Shown: one piece after another, positions 1-6,419 of the stretch
Layout of the letters: each line of letters opens with the position of its first letter
Numbering within the stretch: the stretch's first letter is position 1
Source of the DNA: JBDKJS01 sp039806065
GTDB taxonomy: Bacteria > Bacteroidota > Bacteroidia > AKYH767-A > 2013-40CM-41-45
DNA: 8,929 nucleotides
Reading direction: 5' to 3'
NCBI GenBank assembly: GCA_039806065.1
Contig: JBDKJS010000142.1
Coordinates: 1 to 8,929, forward strand
The notes under the pieces: model-generated
Told to the model about the DNA's origin: nothing
The model's database searches: none
What the model saw: the letters and a program-made list of their open reading frames with translations, nothing else
Program-made: the position numbers and the translations under genes

Positions 1-3000
1 GCGTTGGCACCTGTAAGGTTGCCTTGTACCAATTGGGAGGCGGCAGTACCCGTTAGGGTAATGGTACTACCTGCACCACAAATCAAAGATCCATTATTAA
101 TAAAATCACCACAAACTAACAAGGTTGCTCCTGCGGCAACAGTAAGCGAAGCTCCAGCATTGATAGTAATGTCTTTTACTATAATTGGCGGACCTGCAGG
201 AATGATCGGGTAATTGATGGCAGGGCCCGTATTGGTAATAACCGCACTAATTCCGTTGGCACAAGTTGGCGCTTGACTCATACAAGCATTGGGAGACCAG
301 TTGGTCAAAGTACCCCAAGTATTGGTGGTAGCATTTTGCCAATAGGCAACGGGTGGAACCCCAGCTAAAGGAGTAGCACCAAAACTTAAATTAAATCCAG
401 AAGTGGAATTGGTAAAGTTACTTACCAATAAAATAAATGTTCGGGTGGTATTAGCACCTAATGCCAAGGCAGGATTAAAAGCACCAGATGGTGCTGGAGT
501 TGCCAATCCTGTAGTTCCAAGTGCGGAATAGTTACATGACCTGAAAGGGAATGTAGCTGAGGTAGGGTTGGTGAGAATTAAATTGCAATAATTAGATATG
601 CCAGTAATTTCCCAAATCTGAAAGTCATAATCGGTTGTTCCATCGTTTGGTGCAATGGTAAAAGAAAGATTACCACCGCCTGCACCTGTCACTGTGGTGA
701 AAGTGTACCACGATCCGCCCCGTTCAGCAGAGGCTAGACAGGTACCGGTATTCAAGTCACAGTTATTTCCATATCCTTGGAATCCAGGATCGGCTACTGC
801 CAATGGCACATTGCCTGAGCAAAGTGTGGTAGGCAACTGACAATCTTGATCAGGAGTAGGTGGGAAAACAGTACTAGCACCATCTATGGCTACTATATCA
901 AAAGTTCCTGTATTAGAAGCCGTGCCATCCACACTAATGTAATAAGTGTTTCCAATGCTTAGGCCGGCATAAAATAACTCAGAGTTTCTGGGAGCACCAA
1001 AACCACCACAAGGGGGTGCATCATCGTTGCAAGCAAGTGCGGCAGTACCAACTGTGCAGTTAGGGTATAATGCAAGTGTACTATTGGTTAAAGTTCTTAA
1101 TCTCGTTCTTATTCTTATAGAGGTAGTGGTAGCAACAAAAGAATACCATACCGTATTAAATGAGGCACTCATACAAGAGCCCGTATTGGGTTCAGTTACA
1201 TTGGATGCACAAACATTGGTTTGGTTTACTGCAGCTACACCATATACCAATGGAACTGCACTGCCGCAAGCATCGTTGGGTGGTGAACAACCCCTATCCA
1301 CACATATTCTAAAATTACCCGGAATGGCGCCATTGGCAGACCAAACTCTGATATAATACGTTTGTCCTGTAGTGGCAGCAAAAGGAAGTGTAGGCATTCC
1401 AAAACCATTAGAGTTATCATCACAACCTAGGAGTACTAGTGCTCCACAGGTTCCAGAGTAAACAGCAGCAGCTACATCCGTTGCAATAGGAGCGGCCAAT
1501 CCTCTAGTGATACTCAGCTGATGCACCTGGGTGGCAGCTGCAGTAAAACTAAACCATATATCACCACTACCTGAAGGTACAAAGGCCCCGCAGCCCGGAT
1601 TAGAGGGTTCGGGTATGGAAGGTCGGTAGCATGCTAAATTGTAAGTTGGATTGGTGCATGGTGCAACTGGCGTAGACACAGTAAGTGCAATGGGACTGGC
1701 ACAATTATCACCAGTCAAAACACCCACTGCTGCACCAGTAATATCAATATCAAAATTATCCAATAAAACACCACCGCTACTCACCGTATCGTTTTCAATT
1801 ACGATGAAATACTGCACACCTGCGCTCAAGGTTATATTGTTCGCAGTAACGGAGGTTACATTACCGGGAGTAATCTGTGCAATAGCATTACATGTACCAG
1901 AGCCGGGACATCCTCTGTAAATAAACAAAGCAGGGAAAGAACCTGGAGTAATGTTACTTGCGGTCACATTGATACAAACATCAGAAGGTGGCGTGTATTC
2001 GAAGAAGTAATCGGGACCCGTATTTGCCCTATTGTTACATCCTACAGATGTTGAATCAAAATTATCTTCGAATGCACCATTAGAGGCAAAAGTGGTGTAA
2101 GTATAAGGCAACCCACAAGGCGCAATGTTATTGGCATTTACACATGTAACACCGGGTGGTTGTACCACAAAATCGAAATAGGTATCGGTAGCATCATCTG
2201 CTTCTACCCGCACGTAATAAACAGTGGAGGCACAAGGTTGATTGGTCAGTTCTAAATAACCCCAAGTGCCTATCCCTAAACTATCGGTAGCACAACCCAC
2301 TGGTGTAAGTGCAGCACAGGTTCCGGTATAAGCTTCTATTCTTGATCCGCTCCCAAAACAAATGTTTCGGGCTTTTATTTCGAAATTGGTTATGCCTGCA
2401 GGTTTGGTAAAGGTGAACCACATATCACCTAAAAGACCAGAAGGAGCACAACCCGTTGGGGTGCCCACGGTAGAATCGGTTTGTAAGGTAGCCCCACGGT
2501 AAAATGTAGGAGCATTTTTAGTCATGGTAAGAGGTTGAGCTCCTCCACATAAATTACTAGAATTATTAACTGGATTCCAAATCAACCTACGTGGACCACC
2601 ACCTAAATTTAAATTTGAAGTCAATGTTAGTTTAGAAGCTCCACTAAAACCTGAATTAACAGAGTAAAAGTCACCACTGCACCAGCCAACAAGTCCTCTA
2701 CTGGCATTTGGTGAACCAACGATATTTCCATTAACTGAAACACTATCTTGAAATTCGATCCTATTAGGTGTGGCAGTACCATTTGAATATAAAATTACCC
2801 TGAAACTAGAATAAGAATTAGATGCCGTACTATCCCAAAGCATCCTGGACCAATCTATGTACAAAACAGTTGCATTGTTTTGTGTCCTTACAACCCCTCC
2901 ACTAGCTGTGGGAGCTACTCTTAATTTTTCATCCCACATTGGAGCAATCATTGCTCTTCCAGAGCCATTCATTTCGATATTATTTTTATTAGGATCTGCT

Positions 3001-3293
3001 GCAGTGCCGGCATCGAAGGTTATCCATCCATTGCTAGAAATCCAATATTGAGATACTTGAACACCTCCGTAGAAAAAAATGAAAGGCATGGCGATTGGCC
3101 CCACTACTACATCCTGGCTTCCACCAGCAATTCGATTTAGGGGTGCAGGAAGCGTTGGAATAGTAGGGTATGATGCCAGAGCAGGACTGTTGAAGGCTGT
3201 GGTATAACTAATCCCGTTATTAGCGGCTTGTCCTAGGGCTTGGTTACTGCCAAGGAAAGTTAAGAGTACAAAAAAGAATAGTAGTTTTTTCAT
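1..3293 (-). CDS. Giant secreted Cys-rich multidomain surface protein (PPC-like repeats, beta-helix-like region), 3' end missing
   Basis: The frame is open from ATG at 3293-3291 to the window edge: 1097 codons with no stop, checked codon by codon, so the C-terminus lies outside. Residues 1-21 form a signal peptide (MKK, a Leu/Phe-rich core, then ALG before Gln22). Residues 26-246 form a beta-rich domain with SSNGW (86-90) and APMWDE (117-122), as seen at the N-terminus of many Bacteroidota surface proteins. Residues 247-977 hold five tandem PPC-like domains. From 978 the sequence changes to a W-rich NWSP segment (998-1001), then YPIIP (1028-1032), INAGASLTV and NNGS, resembling beta-helix-type repeats of Bacteroidota adhesins. 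Paired cysteines fit an extracellular location. The role is inferred to be surface adhesion or matrix, exported by T9SS; the sorting tail that would prove this is not in view. It is transcribed away from the secreted-protein gene at 3625. There is no Shine-Dalgarno sequence. No catalytic motif was recognised. Confidence 0.93.
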   Translation of the reverse strand, partial: MKKLLFFFVLLTFLGSNQALGQAANNGISYTTAFNSPALASYPTIPTLPAPLNRIAGGSQDVVVGPIAMPFIFFYGGVQVSQYWISSNGWITFDAGTAADPNKNNIEMNGSGRAMIAPMWDEKLRVAPTASGGVVRTQNNATVLYIDWSRMLWDSTASNSYSSFRVILYSNGTATPNRIEFQDSVSVNGNIVGSPNASRGLVGWCSGDFYSVNSGFSGASKLTLTSNLNLGGGPRRLIWNPVNNSSNLCGGAQPLTMTKNAPTFYRGATLQTDSTVGTPTGCAPSGLLGDMWFTFTKPAGITNFEIKARNICFGSGSRIEAYTGTCAALTPVGCATDSLGIGTWGYLELTNQPCASTVYYVRVEADDATDTYFDFVVQPPGVTCVNANNIAPCGLPYTYTTFASNGAFEDNFDSTSVGCNNRANTGPDYFFEYTPPSDVCINVTASNITPGSFPALFIYRGCPGSGTCNAIAQITPGNVTSVTANNITLSAGVQYFIVIENDTVSSGGVLLDNFDIDITGAAVGVLTGDNCASPIALTVSTPVAPCTNPTYNLACYRPSIPEPSNPGCGAFVPSGSGDIWFSFTAAATQVHQLSITRGLAAPIATDVAAAVYSGTCGALVLLGCDDNSNGFGMPTLPFAATTGQTYYIRVWSANGAIPGNFRICVDRGCSPPNDACGSAVPLVYGVAAVNQTNVCASNVTEPNTGSCMSASFNTVWYSFVATTTSIRIRTRLRTLTNSTLALYPNCTVGTAALACNDDAPPCGGFGAPRNSELFYAGLSIGNTYYISVDGTASNTGTFDIVAIDGASTVFPPTPDQDCQLPTTLCSGNVPLAVADPGFQGYGNNCDLNTGTCLASAERGGSWYTFTTVTGAGGGNLSFTIAPNDGTTDYDFQIWEITGISNYCNLILTNPTSATFPFRSCNYSALGTTGLATPAPSGAFNPALALGANTTRTFILLVSNFTNSTSGFNLSFGATPLAGVPPVAYWQNATTNTWGTLTNWSPNACMSQAPTCANGISAVITNTGPAINYPIIPAGPPIIVKDITINAGASLTVAAGATLLVCGDFINNGSLICGAGSTITLTGTAASQLVQGNLTGAN
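363..2555 (-). repeat. Five tandem PPC-like domain repeats within the giant surface protein
   Basis: The units are divergent at protein level and show no obvious near-identical DNA copies. Approximate bounds are 2145-2555, 1710-2144, 1290-1709, 852-1289 and 363-851. Shared landmarks are: a start motif of the NDxC type (NLCGG, GDNCAS, PPNDACG); a mid-domain aromatic strand (MWFTF, IWFSF, VWYSF, SWYTF); a YxGTC-type strand (YTGTC, YSGTC) followed by GC or AC and an Asp pair (GCDDN at residues 623-627, ACNDD at 754-758); and a final strand such as VYYVRV, TYYIRV or TYYISV. Unit 5 is a different subtype with DYDF (888-891) and RSCNYS (918-923). The assignment to the pre-peptidase C-terminal-like superfamily is inferred from these motifs. 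The Asp pairs might bind calcium, which is speculation. Confidence 0.75.
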
Positions 3294-3379
3294 GGAATTA
3301 AGGTAGGTTAAAGAAGTAAATATTTTGTTCATTTACGGTAAGTTCGTTAACTCGTTTAAGAATAGATTAATAAGCGAGG

Positions 3380-3410
3380 CTAATGTACTTACAATTTCTT
3401 AAAATTCAAT
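3380..3410 (-). promoter_or_regulatory. Candidate promoter of the giant surface-protein gene
   Basis: Read on the minus strand this is ATTG, 19 nt, TACATTAG. The Bacteroidota housekeeping sigma consensus is TTTG or TTG at -33 and TAnnTTTG at -7, so the -7 box has one mismatch and the -33 core TTG is intact. The spacing and the -33 ATTG are the same as in the candidate pyrG promoter in this window. The predicted start lies near 3373, giving a leader of about 80 nt. This is a motif match only. Confidence 0.4.
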
Positions 3411-3452
3411 TAAAACTTGGGTAACTTTTAATGAAAATGGGTAAAGTACATT
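3382..3452. repeat. Spaced 9-bp inverted repeat overlapping divergent promoter-like boxes
   Basis: AATGTACTT at 3382-3390 is the exact reverse complement of AAGTACATT at 3444-3452. The spacer is 53 nt. Each strand, read outward, shows AAGTACATT followed by AG (minus) or TG (plus), so each arm overlaps a TAnnTTTG-like box. This could be a pair of operator half-sites, a symmetrical pair of promoters, or chance in AT-rich DNA. Confidence 0.4.
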
Positions 3453-3454
3453 TG
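3447..3454 (+). promoter_or_regulatory. Possible -7 promoter box (TACATTTG) for the T9SS-sorted protein
   Basis: TACATTTG is an exact match to the Bacteroidota -7 consensus TAnnTTTG. No TTG or TTTG lies at the expected 17-20 nt upstream, where the sequence is ACTTTTA. The implied leader is long, about 160 nt. It is therefore weaker than the minus-strand candidates and may be coincidental. Confidence 0.22.
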
Positions 3455-3624
3455 GGGCAAGGCCAACGGATCATTTTTTGGGATAAGTAAATTGCCAAAT
3501 AGGCTTTTTTATCCTTTCTTTGTGATGTTTTAATCAGTCAAAACATTGAGCGAATACATCCAATTTTGAACCAATCAATTAATTTGCCGCCTTACGATTT
3601 ACACTTTAAATTATAAAAAACGAA

Positions 3625-4623
3625 ATGAAATCAGCCTTACTTTTATTCTTTACCCTTGCCATCCTTAGTTCAGCAACTGTAACCTCGCAAACAGTATTGA
3701 ACACCAGTTTTAGGCCTGCTGTAGGTCAAATTTTTGAATTTAGAGTAGTGGATACGATTGGAGTTACAGAGGCTACGGCAGGACCTGCAGGGCCATCCAT
3801 TACTTGGTCGTTAGGTGGGCTTTTTATTACACTCAATCAGTTCAATTATAATTGGGTTACCCCTGCAACAACCCCCTATGTTGGAAATTTTCCTGGGGCA
3901 AATTTAGCCAGCAGCAATTCTATTTCTACATATGAATTTTACAATGATGCCTCGGGCACTTTTAACTATATGGGATCGCAAAATGGCGCTGATTTTTCAA
4001 AGTATGGTACTGCAGGGGCAGCCCTGTTCGATTTTCCTTTCGAATATGGCGATAGCACAGTAGTGAATTTTACCGGTGGCTCTTTCAGTTCTGGTACACT
4101 ATCGGGTAAAGTAGTAACCCATGCTGATGCTTTTGGAACACTTCAATTGAGTGCGCCCATTGGCAATGTAACCAACGCACTTAGGGTAAAAAGAACCGAA
4201 ACTTTACTTTATAACTATGGCCCAGGAGTAGATGATACGGTAAGAACTACTACTTATCTTTGGTATAGAAGTCAATGCAAGGAGCCTGTTTTAATAATGG
4301 GATTTAAAACGAGCACCTTTGGACAACCCGAAAAATATGTAAGGGCCACTGCTGGTTGTGTTACCATTACCTCCGTACGCGATCAAGACTTGTTAAAAGG
4401 AATTGAGGTCTTTCCTAACCCGGCAAGTAATTATTTTACCATCAATGCCAATGGAATTTCCATTGAAAAGGTGGAGGTGGTAGATCTTAATGGTCGTATC
4501 TTAATCACTGCCAACACACCAGACTTAGCAAGGGTTGATGTGGCATCATTGGCCACTGGAAGTTATCAAATAAAACTGCAAACTGCTATTGGCACCGCTA
4601 ATAAGTATTTTGTAAAATTATAA
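3625..4623 (+). CDS. Exported protein of unknown function with T9SS type A sorting domain
   Basis: A complete 332-aa protein. Residues 1-21 are a signal peptide (MKS, a Leu/Phe-rich core, then V19-T20-S21 before Gln22). Residues 22-255 form a beta-rich, Ser/Thr/Gly/Phe-rich body with no catalytic motif I recognise. It has only two cysteines, Cys218 and Cys245, which could pair after export. Residues 256-332 are a typical T9SS type A C-terminal sorting domain: VFPNPAS from residue 262, VVDLNGR, LATGSYQIKL, and a KYFVKL end. Such domains direct passage through the outer-membrane T9SS channel and are normally removed as the protein is attached or released. It is divergent from the giant surface-protein gene and convergent with pyrG. 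The start is supported by the signal peptide and the A-rich leader. Similar bodies occur in many uncharacterised Bacteroidota secreted proteins. The export route is well supported; the function is unknown. Confidence 0.95.
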   Translation: MKSALLLFFTLAILSSATVTSQTVLNTSFRPAVGQIFEFRVVDTIGVTEATAGPAGPSITWSLGGLFITLNQFNYNWVTPATTPYVGNFPGANLASSNSISTYEFYNDASGTFNYMGSQNGADFSKYGTAGAALFDFPFEYGDSTVVNFTGGSFSSGTLSGKVVTHADAFGTLQLSAPIGNVTNALRVKRTETLLYNYGPGVDDTVRTTTYLWYRSQCKEPVLIMGFKTSTFGQPEKYVRATAGCVTITSVRDQDLLKGIEVFPNPASNYFTINANGISIEKVEVVDLNGRILITANTPDLARVDVASLATGSYQIKLQTAIGTANKYFVKL

Positions 4624-4643
4624 TTTGTAAATATTATAATTTT
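4614..4643. terminator. A/T-only hairpin between convergent genes, possible bidirectional terminator
   Basis: AAAATTATAAT (4614-4624) and ATTATAATTTT (4633-4643) form a perfect 11-bp inverted repeat with an 8-nt loop. The left arm includes the TAA stop (4621-4623) of the T9SS-sorted protein gene. The stem is flanked by A's on the left and T's on the right in both orientations, so it could act on transcripts from either side. It has no G or C, so the stem is weak, and the T-run after it is only the stem's own four T's. The position between convergent genes is the main support. Confidence 0.4.
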
Positions 4644-4683
4644 CTAAATTAAACCAGTTCAGTAACCGCAATTAAACAAAAAG

Positions 4684-6303
4684 TTATTTAGCGTCTTGTA
4701 ATTTTTTTTCAAGACTTGCTTTAATAAACCTTACGAAAAGGGGGTGAGGAGTTTCAACGGTGCTCTTATATTCAGGGTGAAATTGTACTCCCACAAACCA
4801 AGGATGGTCTTTAATTTCTACGATTTCCACTAAATTGTTATCGGGATTTATGCCGGAGGCCATCATTCCTTTATCCTCAAAGTCTTTTAAAAATTTGCTG
4901 TTAAATTCATATCGATGCCTATGTCTCTCACCAATTTTGGGCTTGCCATATACTGCATAGGCTTTGGTTCCTTTGTTTAGCGTGCAGGCATATTCGCCCA
5001 GGCGCATGGTGCCACCTTTGGTTTTCAGTTTCTTTTGTTCTTCCATCATGTGAATGACAGGGTGCTTGGTTTCATTCGCCATTTCAGTGCTGTGTGCATC
5101 GCGCCAACCGATAACATTTCTGGCAAATTCAATTACAGCACATTGCATTCCGAGGCAGATTCCCAAAAAAGGTATGTTGTTTTCTCGTACAAATTGAATG
5201 GCAGCAATTTTCCCTTCAATCCCTCTATCGCCAAATCCAGGAGCCACCAATACGCCATGTAGTTTGCCTAATTTTTGTTGGGCATTTTCAGCATCAATCT
5301 TCTCGCTGTGGATCCATTCGAGCACAACCTTGGTTTCATTTGCTACACCGGCATGGATGAAGGCTTCATTGATGGATTTATAGGCATCCTTGAGTTCAAC
5401 ATATTTTCCGACCAGCCCAATTCTTACTTCGTTGATTGGATTTTTTAATTTTCCTAAAAAGTTTTTCCAATTTACCAGTTCAGGCTCAGTTTGTAGTGGA
5501 AGTTTTAATTTGCTGAGTACAACTTTATCCAGTTGTTCCTTAAGCATTAACAGTGGTACATCATAAATACTATCCGCATCAATACTTTCGATCACTGCAT
5601 TTACATTCACATTGCAAAATAGGGCAATTTTTCTGCGCATGTCACTGCTGATGGCATGTTCAGTTCGGCATACTAAAATGTCAGGTTGCACACCCACCTC
5701 TAACAATGATTTCACACTGTGCTGTGTAGGTTTGGTTTTGAGTTCACCGGCTGCAGTTAAGTAGGGAAGTAGTGTTAAGTGAATGACTAGTGCAGCACTA
5801 CCTAATTCCCATTTAAGCTGGCGCACTGTTTCAATATAGGGTAACGATTCTATATCGCCAACGGTACCTCCAATTTCGGTAATGATGATTTCATACTTTC
5901 CTGAATTGCCCAATATTTGCATTCGCTGCTTGATCTCATCCGTTATATGAGGAATAACCTGCACAGTCTTTCCTAAGAAAGCCCCTTCTCTTTCCTTATT
6001 AATTACGGTTTGATAAATTTTACCTGTGGTTACATTATTCGCTTGAGAGGTAGGTACATTTAAAAATCGCTCATAGTGGCCTAGGTCAAGATCTGTTTCA
6101 GCGCCATCATCAGTAACATAACATTCCCCATGTTCATAGGGATTTAGGGTTCCTGGATCAACATTGATATAGGGATCAAATTTTTGAATGGTAACTGTGT
6201 AGCCTCTGGCTTGTAATAATTTGGCTAATGAAGCTGATATGATTCCTTTGCCTAATGAGGAGGTTACACCACCTGTAACGAAAATGTATTTAACTGCTGC
6301 CAC
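4684..6303 (-). CDS. pyrG: CTP synthase (glutamine-hydrolysing), GTG start
   Basis: Makes CTP from UTP using ATP and ammonia released from glutamine, the last step of de novo pyrimidine nucleotide synthesis, in the cytoplasm as a homotetramer. Full-length at 539 aa (E. coli has 545). The N-terminal synthetase domain has GGVTSSLGKG (residues 11-20), the strongly conserved DPYINVDPGT (43-52), and the Mg-binding Asp73 (in ETDLDLGHYE) and Glu143 (in TEIGGTVGDIES). The C-terminal class I glutamine amidotransferase domain has nucleophile Cys383 in GICLGM and His509 and Glu511 in FHPEY. The start must be GTG at 6303-6301: an in-frame TAA lies three codons upstream (6312-6310), there is no early ATG, and the resulting N-terminus aligns with the family. 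There is no Shine-Dalgarno sequence. It follows the TPR-like gene by 116 bp on the same strand but has its own promoter candidate, so it is probably transcribed separately. All key residues are present. Confidence 0.99.
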   Translation of the reverse strand: MAAVKYIFVTGGVTSSLGKGIISASLAKLLQARGYTVTIQKFDPYINVDPGTLNPYEHGECYVTDDGAETDLDLGHYERFLNVPTSQANNVTTGKIYQTVINKEREGAFLGKTVQVIPHITDEIKQRMQILGNSGKYEIIITEIGGTVGDIESLPYIETVRQLKWELGSAALVIHLTLLPYLTAAGELKTKPTQHSVKSLLEVGVQPDILVCRTEHAISSDMRRKIALFCNVNVNAVIESIDADSIYDVPLLMLKEQLDKVVLSKLKLPLQTEPELVNWKNFLGKLKNPINEVRIGLVGKYVELKDAYKSINEAFIHAGVANETKVVLEWIHSEKIDAENAQQKLGKLHGVLVAPGFGDRGIEGKIAAIQFVRENNIPFLGICLGMQCAVIEFARNVIGWRDAHSTEMANETKHPVIHMMEEQKKLKTKGGTMRLGEYACTLNKGTKAYAVYGKPKIGERHRHRYEFNSKFLKDFEDKGMMASGINPDNNLVEIVEIKDHPWFVGVQFHPEYKSTVETPHPLFVRFIKASLEKKLQDAK

Positions 6304-6364
6304 CGTGTCTTAATTATTTTATTTGATTGAAAAAAGTAAATTGTGTATTACTCAACACGGGGTA

Positions 6365-6395
6365 CAAAGCTAATACAAAATGTTAGGGCTACAAT
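6365..6395 (-). promoter_or_regulatory. Candidate pyrG promoter
   Basis: On the minus strand the sequence is ATTG, 19 nt, TAGCTTTG. The -7 box matches TAnnTTTG exactly and the -33 core TTG is present at usual Bacteroidota spacing. It lies in the 116-bp gap between the TPR-like gene and pyrG, with a predicted start near 6358 and a leader of about 55 nt. No attenuator-like hairpin with a U-run was seen in that leader. Confidence 0.55.
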
Positions 6396-6419
6396 GTTTC
6401 ACAACCATTTAATGGTATT

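Larger units (their letters stand above)
3294..3624. other. Divergent AT-rich intergenic region between two exported-protein genes
   Basis: This 331-bp stretch separates the start codons of the giant surface protein (leftward) and the T9SS-sorted protein (rightward). I find no ORF with a credible start, no tRNA-like structure and no repeat array in it. It contains a 9-bp inverted repeat with a 53-nt spacer, with a promoter-like box overlapping each arm (listed separately). The stretch from about 3456 to 3600 holds short T-runs and TTTG motifs (3519-3522, 3565-3568, 3583-3586). One of these, TTTG at 3583-3586, lies 20 nt from TAAATTAT at 3607-3614, but that pairing would give an almost leaderless transcript and is weak. 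The last bases before the plus-strand ATG are A-rich, typical of Bacteroidota translation starts without Shine-Dalgarno. Confidence 0.7.

Noticed and set aside
1027..1356. A 109-codon plus-strand ORF, and other plus-strand ORFs of 60-90 codons between 4 and 3051
   Set aside because: They lie opposite the continuous minus-strand gene, which has a signal peptide and clear domain motifs. They have no recognisable motifs and are antisense shadows.
3456..3496. GGCAA/TTGCC pair in the divergent intergenic region
   Set aside because: Five-base arms with a 31-nt gap are expected by chance.
4693..4715. GTCTTG/CAAGAC inverted repeat with an 11-nt T-rich loop at the end of pyrG
   Set aside because: It lies within the pyrG coding sequence, the stem is only 6 bp, and no U-run follows it in the pyrG direction. 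It does not look like an intrinsic terminator.
5035..5383. Two overlapping plus-strand ORFs inside pyrG
   Set aside because: They are antisense to the conserved glutaminase domain of pyrG and have no features of their own.
6404..6416. ACCATTTAATGGT palindrome just after the stop of the TPR-like gene
   Set aside because: It has a single-base centre and no T-run on the 3' side, so it is a poor terminator. It is too short to call an operator without another copy.
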